Source: Mytilus californianus (Eukaryota > Mollusca > Bivalvia > Mytilida > Mytilidae). Taken from it: a DNA stretch of 64,000 nt. The notes beneath the pieces are model-generated. The model had not been told where the DNA came from. It saw only the letters and a program-made list of their open reading frames with translations, and did not search any database. Positions 33,901 to 41,684 of this stretch are shown piece after piece (the first letter of the stretch is position 1; each line of letters begins with the position of its first letter). The stretch spans positions 76,384,339 through 76,448,338 of the forward strand of contig NW_026262734.1 in NCBI RefSeq assembly GCF_021869535.1. The letters are read 5' to 3'. The translations under genes and the position numbers were made by a program.

Positions 33901-34067
33901 TGTATTCATATCAAATAATTAATCATTATTTATTACTAAAAAATGAATACTTAATTACAATTGTATATATGTTTTAGGAACCGATGGAAGTGGATGTTGT
34001 CGATAGATTTATAGACGATCAAAAACGATTATTTAAAGCAAAAACAAGAAGAAGTAGAGGGGAGTAA
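30990..34067 (+). pseudogene. Spliced coiled-coil protein gene with SIM-like motif
   Basis: Four exons are supported by splice signals: 30990-31093 (donor gtaagtg), 32071-32169 (acceptor after ttctttttag, donor gtaagc), 32449-32499 (acceptor after tttatcag, donor gtgagt) and 33978-34067 (acceptor after gttttag, stop TAA). Exons 2, 3 and 4 join in phase 0. Exon 1 encodes a lysine-rich helical or coiled-coil segment (MSTQQEIIMLKKEL, then MAKVRRLEKK). Exon 2 has VIDLTNSEQEMMEID, a SUMO-interaction-like core followed by acidic residues. Exon 4 ends in a basic tail (KAKTRRSRGE). Stops at 31038 and 32158 and an A10 run in exon 1 that puts it out of phase argue for a damaged copy or assembly error. 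AATAAA lies at about 34181. I recognise no family. Confidence 0.55.
31286..33761 (-). pseudogene. Spliced type I membrane protein gene inside Polinton
   Basis: Four minus-strand exons: 33754-33452 (donor gtaagt), 31995-31926 (acceptor after tttttttag, donor gtaaga), 31768-31692 (acceptor ttaattag, donor gtaagt) and 31518-31286 (acceptor ttttttacag, stop TAA). Exon 1 encodes a hydrophobic leader (FVVVCCLLS) then about 85 residues with five cysteines (for example ECYISEDIMDC). Exons 2 and 3 encode a polar, Glu/Thr-rich stalk. Exon 4 has a transmembrane segment (WIIVVACLSVFSVSILFVLF) and a basic cytoplasmic tail. Junctions 1-2 and 3-4 are in phase. Junction 2-3 is off by one, with a 6-base T-run (plus strand) in exon 2. 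The ATG codons at 33759-33761 and 33768-33770 are out of frame with the leader across an A6 run. The function is unknown; a receptor-like or decoy protein is only a guess. Confidence 0.6.
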
Positions 34068-34117
34068 GCAGTAGCAGAGAAAGAGTAAAAAGACAATCTT
34101 GAATATTTCAGAATTTA

Positions 34118-34370
34118 CAAAGAAAAAGAGAAAAACTTTTTTTTATTTTAACTGTCCTTTTTTGACTAGTTTGTAAGAAAATAAAGTTAGTGGTTCGTAA
34201 ATATTTCTTCTTTCTTTCTTGCAATCTGTGTTGTAGAGTATTTCCTTTAAAATAAAATTAGTCTGTCTCTCTTTCCGTTACATTTCATTCCATTTAATCA
34301 AACAAAGGATCCGCTAATTTAGTCCGAAAAACAAATGGATTTAAATTATCTGCAAACAATTGGTTAATTA
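34118..34370. repeat. Extra partial copy of the Polinton terminal repeat
   Basis: The sequence from 'gaatttacaaagaaaaagagaaaaac' through 'ttcgtaaatatttcttctttctttcttgcaatctg', 'catttaatcaaacaaaggatccgctaat' and 'tctgcaaacaattgg' is repeated at about 34475-34685. The right end of the Polinton therefore carries a tandem duplication of the inner part of its terminal repeat. Confidence 0.85.
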
Positions 34371-34372
34371 TT

Positions 34373-35013
34373 GTGTTATTATTTTATGTGTAAAGAAACT
34401 ATATATAGATGAGACAACATGGTGTTTTATTTTTAAACAAACTAATCGAGAAAATAAAGAAAAAAATATCATGAATTTACAAAGAAAAAATCGAGAAAAA
34501 TAAAGTTAGCGGTTCGTAAATATTTCTTCTTTCTTTCTTGCAATCTGTGTTGTAGAGTATTTCCTGTAAAAATAAAAATGGTCTGTCTCTGTTTCCGTTA
34601 CAATTCATTCCATTTAATCAAACAAAGGATCCGCTAATTAAGTCCGAAAACAAATGGATTTGAATTATCTGCAAACAATTGGTCAATTATTAAAAGTGAT
34701 TCCTCTAATCTAGGATATCAATTATATTATATATCGTTTCTCTAATCAGAAGACAAATAGATTATAATTAGCAATTGTTTACTCTAATTAGGATTAAAAG
34801 GGGGAACAAAACATTGAGGATCAATAATCTAGATAAAAGATAAGGATGATCTTAATCCGATTAAAGTTGCACCATAAGCTGGACTAAGAAGATTAGAGTG
34901 CTCAAAGTCGTCCCATAAGCTGGATTAAGAAGATTAGAGAAAGCTGGAAGATTAGATGGGATAAGAGGAATCCTCATTATCCTCAATTGAGGAGTGCAGT
35001 CTCAATATACACT
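34373..35013 (-). repeat. Polinton right terminal inverted repeat
   Basis: Reverse complement of 20517-21180, ending TGCAGTCTCAATATACACT at 35013. Confidence 0.9.
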
Positions 35014-35648
35014 ACTTCTGAAGCGGACCTATAATACAAGTATTATGAGTATGCAGGTAACATTATAACAAGGTAATAAAAATTGAGAAAAATTAATAAA
35101 TAATAAATTAAAAATAAAAATAGGGTTTTATGAAGAGAATTAGTGCAAATATTAAAATCTTTTCCTTATTTTCTTTCCTCTCATATGACTGTAAAAGGAA
35201 GCTTTGATTATGCTAGGTTGAACAAATTAATGTCAGAACTGGATTTTTTCTTTGAAGATTTTTTTTTTCTTTGCAGAGGTTTATCCTTCTAACTCTATTT
35301 TGACCTTTGGTCTGACAGTGGTTGCAAACCTGTTATTTGTTATGTTGTGTGTTGTCTCATTTCAGAAAATGGGGATTGTAAAAAAAAAACATTTATTAAT
35401 GTAGGATTTTGTTTCTGTTTTAAATCATTCAGAAATTGTCAGGACTTAGGAGAAATAGACCTTGAGTTGTCATGCCTGTATTTTATAAGATATATGTTAA
35501 ATCTTCAATTTTTCAACAGAAAATAAAATCTTCAACTCTTATTATTAAATGAAAACACCAGTCCCTCCATTGTTGAAAGCTTAATAATATGACTAAAAAA
35601 TGCACTTTCAGGCTCCAACAAAAAGGTCATCTTACTTTATAGAACATG
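35014..35648. other. Non-coding flank
   Basis: AT-rich, with no gene or repeat identified between the Polinton and the next nested element. Confidence 0.5.
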
Positions 35649-36166
35649 GGCCTGTTTATCGAAACTGTCCTAAGATCGGTCCTAAGAATTTCTTAGGACA
35701 GAAATTAGGATAAAGTTAGGACCGACTTACGACACGTCTCAGCATGCACATCGAAGCTATCTTAGGATTATCTTAGGAAGGACGTCCTAACCGCTGTCCT
35801 AAGTATTTTGTAAAAGAAAATAGCAAATTAAAAATGAAAAAAATGAAAATATTGTATTAAATTTAACTAATTTCTATCAATTTAAAAAAAGATTGATAAT
35901 TATAAAATAATTATTAGTTTTAAATTAAAGGTAATAAATAATTTCTATATTATAATTGTTTATTTAAACTCTATGAAACAAAACAAAAGACAAAAATATA
36001 ATTCAGTGACGTTTTATATTTAAGAATTGAACAAACTAATTGTAAATAGTTAAAATTAAATATGTAATCGGTAAAATCATTATATGCTTTGAGTGAGCTG
36101 AATTCGAAGTGTCACGGTTTCATACTTAAAAGTTCAAAGGCAAATCTCGTGCATCTTTCATATAAA

Positions 36167-36394
36167 TGTATTTATAAAGGTTACTCGGGAACACGTGTAT
36201 TTGTTTACTTTTAACACGTGTGTTTAAATCAAAACATGTTTATGTTTAATTTGATTGGACCATCAGTAAGTTATTACCGGTTTAAGTTATATCAATCATG
36301 ATAACTTCATGCTAGAATTTTAGCGCTAAAATTATAATAAGATATCTAGAATTGTCATTCGAGGTTCGCCTATCCGACAGAAAGGTTCGTTTTT
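36167..36394 (+). repeat. Ngaro split direct repeat A1
   Basis: About 228 bp, from TGTATTTATAAAGGTTACTC to GACAGAAAGGTTCGTTTT, repeated almost exactly at 40833-41059. It lies directly before the gag start codon at 36417 and probably holds the promoter. Confidence 0.9.
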
Positions 36395-36416
36395 TCTTAA
36401 ATCGCCACTTGGTAAA

Positions 36417-37193
36417 ATGTCCGAATCTTCTCCACGTCTGGAATTGAATGAAGACATACTACTCGAAGGAGATAATAGTTTACCGCCACCTAATATTCAT
36501 AAAGCAGCTGATAAGTCGTCTGATTTGGTAGATACTGTAGAGCTTTTTAAGACAATTTTAGACAGCAAGTTAGGTGAGTTGAAATCTGAACTCATACAAG
36601 AACAAGATTGCCTTAAGAGAAAAATTAAGGAGGACGTCACTCTAAAATTTAAGGGGGAAGGAAACAGAATTCAGTACACCTTTAACGAGGAATTATTAGA
36701 CACTGTTAATAAACTTTCAAAATTCATCCCTAACTCCAATACTCAAGCCTATAGATTAGTTCTTGACATAACTGATAAGATCAAAAGCCGTAATAAGAAA
36801 ATACGCATAGCTGATGCTTCCCCTGCTGGTTGGGGAACCGTTAGGGAATACGAATCCAATGCCGTGGCTTCAGATTCTGAAGATGAGAGAAAGATACGAC
36901 AAGCTGAGACCAGAGCTATCCGTACCTCCAAGGAGAAGTCAAAATCTCGCCAGCAACCTTACCCAAAAAATCCGCCTCGTCAACAACCTGCGGAATCTTA
37001 TGGTAACCCTGCTTACGCTCAGCATTATCAACGTAATCAGCAACAGCCCTTTCGTGGGAGCTTCGCAAGGCGTGAGCCTTGCTCAATCGACACGTGCCAC
37101 TACTGCAAGCAACAAGGCCACTGGAGAAAAAACTGTCCTCTTCTCGCCAGTCTCAGGTCATCTAACAGCAACTCCACAACCTACCAGAAGTAG
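36417..37193 (+). CDS. gag: Ngaro gag-like protein with CCHC zinc knuckle
   Basis: The protein has 258 residues. The N-terminal 140 are polar and helical (LVDTVELFKTILDSKLGELKSEL..., a possible coiled coil). A segment near 140 (RIADASPAGWGTVREY) resembles the nucleocapsid-proximal part of Ngaro/DIRS ORF1 proteins. The basic Gln/Pro-rich region (SKSRQQPYPKNPPRQQ) is followed by a zinc knuckle CHYCKQQGHWRKNC near residues 226-240. The ATG at 36417 opens the frame 23 bases after repeat A1. The pol frame overlaps its 3' end in the +1 frame, suggesting translation by frameshift or re-initiation. It would package the RNA. Confidence 0.85.
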   Translation: MSESSPRLELNEDILLEGDNSLPPPNIHKAADKSSDLVDTVELFKTILDSKLGELKSELIQEQDCLKRKIKEDVTLKFKGEGNRIQYTFNEELLDTVNKLSKFIPNSNTQAYRLVLDITDKIKSRNKKIRIADASPAGWGTVREYESNAVASDSEDERKIRQAETRAIRTSKEKSKSRQQPYPKNPPRQQPAESYGNPAYAQHYQRNQQQPFRGSFARREPCSIDTCHYCKQQGHWRKNCPLLASLRSSNSNSTTYQK

Positions 37194-39249
37194 TAAAGTA
37201 GGGCCTGAACGTCACTCTCCAGTCATTGTGAATGATAAGTATTTAGACACTATTAATGACCAATTTTCTACATGTTTTGTTGATAACGATTATATAGAAT
37301 CTTTTTTAGATCAAGTTCAATATTTTGAAAATTGTCAGTCATATGATAAATTTAAAGGGGTGAAAGGTAGATTAGCTTGTCATGTAAAGTATTGGGAAAA
37401 TATAGGTGCTTGTCCTTTTGTGCTTGATACAATAAAAAATGGTTATGTTATTCCATTTATAGATACACCTTTTAAAATGTACCACAGAAATAATAGATCA
37501 GCACGGCAGAATACTGAATTTGTCACAAAGTCAATTGAAGATTTAGTTCAAATAGGTTGCGTAATTAAAGTGCCTTTTCAACCATATGTGGTAAATCCAT
37601 TGAGTGTTGCTACTCAAAAGTCCGGTAAGAAACGACTTATTTTAGATATGAGTCAATTGAATAAACACATAAAGCGCGAAAAAATAAAATTTGAGGATTG
37701 GAAGTTAGCTATACAATATTTTGACAAAGATATGTATCTGTTTAAGTTTGATTTAAAATCTGGTTATTTTCACTTAGACATATGCTCACAGCAACAGACT
37801 TTCTTAGGTTTTCAGTGGGAAGGTCAATTTTATTGCTATACTGTTTTAGCTTTCGGAATTACTACCGGTCCGTACATTTTTACTAAATGTTTGAGGCCAC
37901 TAGTAAAATTTTGGCGTGGAAACGGTATAAAAGTTGTTTTGTATTTAGATGATGGATTTGGCATGAGTCCAGATGAAAATACATGTAATGAGCAATCGTC
38001 CTTCGTAAAAAGGTCTTTGATTGATGCTGGTTTCCTTATTAACGAGGAGAAGTCTGTTTTTAAACCTGTTACCGAGTTAGAATGGTTGGGAATAGTTTGG
38101 AACTCGAAAGAATACAAATTATCTATTACTCAACGTCGAGTTGACGATTTGATTTTCTCATTGAATGTAATTTTGGCTAAATTTCCCTATGTTACAGCTA
38201 GATCTTTAGCTCAGGTTGTAGGTAGAATTATTTCTATGACTCCCGTAATCGGAAATGTGGCTAGAATTATGTCAAAGTTCTGTTACATGGAAATTGAAAG
38301 TAGAATTGGGTGGGATATTCCCATTACAGGGTACAAACCCGTCGAGGTTTTATCAGAGTTAAAGTTCTGGTTAGAAAATGTCACCATGATTAACTATCGT
38401 AATTTATGTCATTACAGTAAATCTTCTGTTGTCATATACTCAGATGCTAGTAATATTGCCGCTGGTGCATACACCGTTGAATTAGAAAATAAGATTTTCC
38501 ATAAGATGTGGACATGTAGTGAAACGGTACAAAGCTCCACATGGAGAGAGCTGAAAGCTATAGAGTTGGCCCTTTTTTCTTTTAAGAATAGTTTCACAGG
38601 AAAAACTATAAAGTGGTTTACTGACAATCAAAATTGTGTCAAAATTGTTAATTAGGGAAGTATGAAAGAAAATCTTCATGTTATAGCAAAATCTATTTTT
38701 TCATTTTGCATTCAAAAAGGAATATCAATTGACATTCAATGGATTCCCAGAAAAGAAAATGAAAAGGCTGATTATATCAGCAAAATGGTTGATTTCGAGG
38801 ACTGGGGAGTCACACATATATTTTTCAATTTTTTAAATGATATGTGGGGTCCTTATTCGATTGACAGGTTTGCAAGTGTCGAAAATAGAAAAGTTATGAG
38901 ATTTAACTCCTTATTTTGGCAACCTGATTCTGAAGCAGTTGATGCATTTTCTCAAGTTTGGACCAATGAAAATAATTGGCTAGTTCCACCAATTAATCTT
39001 GTGATACGATCGATTAAACACATTATAGCTTGTAAAGCTCGAGGCACGTTAGTTGTGCCTAAGTGGATTTCTGCTGCATTCTGGCCTTTGATATTCGATA
39101 AACATCTGATTTATCAAGATTACGTAAAAGATGTTATTGTGTTTAAAAATACTGATGGTATTTATAAGCAAGGTTCGAATAAGAATACGATATTCGGAAT
39201 TGAACCGTTTGGTTCGCCAGTTTTGGCTGTTTTGCTAGATGCATCTTAG
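37100..39249 (+). pseudogene. pol: Ngaro reverse transcriptase-RNase H, one stop
   Basis: The frame is open from 36814, but the conserved protein begins after the gag overlap at about 37100. Reverse transcriptase landmarks are KKRLILDMSQLNKHI, FKFDLKSGYFHLDI (first catalytic Asp) and VVLYLDDGFGM (catalytic YLDD, about 37940). RNase H follows with YSDASNIAAGAY, WRELKAIELAL and WFTDNQNCV. A TAG at 38653-38655 interrupts the frame immediately after RNase H motif 3, and the same frame continues from 38656 through KGISIDIQWIPRKENEKADYISK (RNase H end) to a conserved C-terminal region (WGPYSIDRFAS...) typical of DIRS/Ngaro polymerases, ending at 39249. The single substitution-type stop suggests recent inactivation. 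Confidence 0.9.
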
Positions 39250-39550
39250 ACATGGCCCTAATATATATAGATATATTTTAGCAGGCATGGTCTGTTTGTG
39301 ACATGGCCCTAATATATATATAGATATATTGTAGCAGTCATGGTCTGTTTGTGACATGGCCCTAGTATATGTATATTGTAGCAGGCATGGGTGTTTATGT
39401 TGACATGGCCCTAGTATCGGTAATGATATTGTAGCAGGCTTGGTTTTTTATTTGACATGGCCCTAGTATCTATAATGATATTTTAGCAGGCATGGTAATT
39501 TGTTTTACAGTTTATGGCCCTAGTATCTATAAAGATATTGTAGCTGGCGT
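39249..39550 (+). repeat. Minisatellite between Ngaro pol and recombinase
   Basis: Six copies of a unit of about 52 bp, 'gacatggccctagtatctataatgatattgtagcaggcatggt', start at about 39249, 39300, 39353, 39402, 39454 and 39511. The array follows directly on the pol stop codon. Confidence 0.85.
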
Positions 39551-39730
39551 TGAAATATTTGAATATATATTATATTTTACTGTGTATAGAAATCTGAAAT
39601 ATGCTAATAATTCGTCCTCTGTATATGTATATAAAATGTTATTGCAATTTTACGTTTTTCAGATATTTTTTCAGTAGGACATTGGTCAGACTTTAATTCA
39701 CAAGTTGCCTCTAATAATGATCTCAGCAGT

Positions 39731-40678
39731 TTGTTCAAACAGTTACCAGAATTCCTTCTTTCGTCCAAGGCTGCGAGTACTCAGAAGAAATATAGATATG
39801 CCTTCAATTCATGGTGTAAGTGGACTAGTCAATATTCTTTTTCACCATTGCCAGCATCTCATTTACATATTTCTTTATATTTAATTCATTTGTCTGAAAC
39901 TGCAAAATCGGTTTCAAAATTAAATGATGCTTTTTACGCCATAAAATGGGCACATAAATTAGCTGGCGTTGCTGATCCCAGTGAAAATAATCTAGTTGCA
40001 TCTGTTCTTGAAGGGGCTCATAGAAAAATAGGTCATTCAGTTGTTAAAAAAGAACCTATCACACCGCATATTTTGAAAAATATTGTATGTAAATATGCTA
40101 ATAATACTTGTAATTTAAAAGATGTAAGAATAGCATGTATGTGTTTATTAGCCTATGCTGGCTTTTTAAGATTCTCCGAGTTAACTAACTTGAGAAGGTC
40201 TGATATACAGTTTTCCCCTACTTACCTTACACTTCATTTAGTCAAGAGTAAAACTGATGTATATAGGGAAGGGAAAGATGTTGTCATTTCAAAAACAGGG
40301 AATATTACATGCCCGGTAGATGTACTTCAGCGTTATCTAAAGTTAGCTAACATTCCTGAAGAATCGAATGATTTTATTTTTAGATCTATTTGTTATTGTA
40401 AATCTTTGAATATATACAAACTTAGAAAGAGTAGTCATATTTCTTACACCAGAGCCAGAGAGTTATTGTTATCTGCACTTGACAGTTTAGGTCTTGATAA
40501 AAAACAGTTTGGCTTACATAGTTTGAGGTCAGGAGGAGCTACTGCCGCGGCAGAAGCTGGAATAGATGACCGGTTGTTTAAGAAACACGGGAGATGGAAA
40601 AGTGATAAAGCCAAAGATGGTTATGTTAAAGAGAGTATACTCAACAGATTGTCAGCATCTAAGAATTTAGGATTGTAA
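39731..40678 (+). CDS. YR: Ngaro tyrosine recombinase
   Basis: The protein has 315 residues and an intact frame. The N-terminal part (residues 1-110) is the core-binding/SAM-like domain (STQKKYRYAFNSWCKW..., LSETAKSVSKLNDAFYAIKWAH). The catalytic domain shows the tyrosine recombinase residues in order: Arg in YAGFLRFSEL (about residue 145), HSLRSGGATAAA (His-x-x-Arg, about 263), HGRW (about 285) and the nucleophile Tyr in DGYVKES (about 298). It would join circular element DNA to the target without a target duplication, acting at the split direct repeats. The start at 39731 is the first Met; a slightly earlier start is not excluded. Confidence 0.92.
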   Translation: MFKQLPEFLLSSKAASTQKKYRYAFNSWCKWTSQYSFSPLPASHLHISLYLIHLSETAKSVSKLNDAFYAIKWAHKLAGVADPSENNLVASVLEGAHRKIGHSVVKKEPITPHILKNIVCKYANNTCNLKDVRIACMCLLAYAGFLRFSELTNLRRSDIQFSPTYLTLHLVKSKTDVYREGKDVVISKTGNITCPVDVLQRYLKLANIPEESNDFIFRSICYCKSLNIYKLRKSSHISYTRARELLLSALDSLGLDKKQFGLHSLRSGGATAAAEAGIDDRLFKKHGRWKSDKAKDGYVKESILNRLSASKNLGL

Positions 40679-40729
40679 TTTATATTGTTTGTCCCCCCTT
40701 TTTCTTTATGTCCCTTTCTTTATCAATCG

Positions 40730-41059
40730 AAGCTTTCTGTGCTGTCGGGGCGAGCTGATAACCAAAAACTGTGTTGAGTTTTTACTTTGTAAATGCTTTA
40801 TGTTCGTTTGAAGTATTGAATAAGAACATAAATGTATTTATAAAGGTTACTCGGGAACACGTGTATTTGTTTACTTTTAACACGTGTGTTTAAATCAAAA
40901 CATGTTTATGTTTAATTTGATTGGACCATCAGTAAGTTATTACCGGTTTAAGTTATATCAATCATGATAACTTCATGCTAGAATTTTAGCGCTAAAATTA
41001 TAATAAGATATCTAGAATTGTCATTCGAGGTTCGCCTATCCGACAGAAAGGTTCGTTTT
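40730..41059 (+). repeat. Ngaro internal repeats B1 and A2
   Basis: B1 (40730-40833, AAGCTTTCTGTGCTGTCGGG to GAACATAAAT) is joined to A2 (40833-41059), the copy of A1. Confidence 0.9.
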
Positions 41060-41267
41060 CCCACCCACCCACCCCTTTTATTAAGACTTCATAGGAATGT
41101 GAATCAGTATGTTATGTAGAAAATAGTTGATAAAATACATGTATGTAAATCGAAATGATTTTTTCTTCAACTTATAGAACATTTTTCTATTGTAGATTGT
41201 GTTTATATGTGATGGCAGCGGTCGATGACAGCAAATTGGACATTTGTTTATTGTTTATAATAAAAAT

Positions 41268-41371
41268 AAGCTTTCTGTGCTGTCGGGGCGAGCTGATAAC
41301 CAAAAACTGTGTTGAGTTTTTACTTTGTAAATGCTTTATGTTCGTTTGAAGTATTGAATAAGAACATAAAT
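41268..41371 (+). repeat. Ngaro terminal repeat B2
   Basis: 104 bp identical or nearly so to B1; it marks the 3' end of the element. Confidence 0.9.
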
Positions 41372-41684
41372 ACTAAATACTGAGTACTTCAACTATTTTA
41401 TTACTGCTAATAACATACGTGTGTATATGAGCAAGAGACGAAATTCGAATTTTACCGATTAAAAAGGAAGGACAGAGATTACAACAAAAAAAGCATGACA
41501 ATATTTTTCATCCTAACCCCTCCCCCCCCCCCCCCCGGTCATAGAAATCAAATGGAACCAATACAGGCCATATTTGTTTATAAAAAATTAGGACCATCCT
41601 CAGACCATCTTAAGACACCTAAATTGGTGTCCTAAAGTTAAGACAATTCCTAGGATTTTTCTAAATTGCGACATGTTTGATAAA

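Larger units (their letters stand above)
20517..35013. mobile_element. Polinton/Maverick element, about 14.5 kb, decayed
   Basis: The left end (20517) begins AGTGTATATTGAGACTGCA and the right end (35013) is its reverse complement, the 5'-AG..CT-3' form known for Polintons. Inside lie a family B DNA polymerase, a double-jelly-roll capsid gene, a penton-like gene and a retroviral-type integrase. Flanking the ends are CTTCTGAAAGC on the left (20506-20516) and, after one extra base, CTTCTGAAGC on the right (35015-35024). That resembles a target duplication but is longer and less exact than the usual 6 bp. Packaging ATPase and cysteine protease genes were not found. Multiple stops and frameshifts make the copy inactive as sequenced. 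Confidence 0.9.
36167..41371 (+). mobile_element. Ngaro/DIRS-group tyrosine recombinase retrotransposon
   Basis: The element has the split direct repeat layout of Ngaro-type elements: A1 (36167-36394), coding region, B1 (40730-40833) joined to A2 (40833-41059), a short unique spacer, then B2 (41268-41371). A1 and A2 are nearly identical, as are B1 and B2. It encodes gag with a CCHC knuckle, reverse transcriptase with RNase H, and a tyrosine recombinase instead of an integrase, and it has no LTRs. Only one in-frame stop (TAG at 38653) was noticed, so this is a young copy. Confidence 0.92.
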
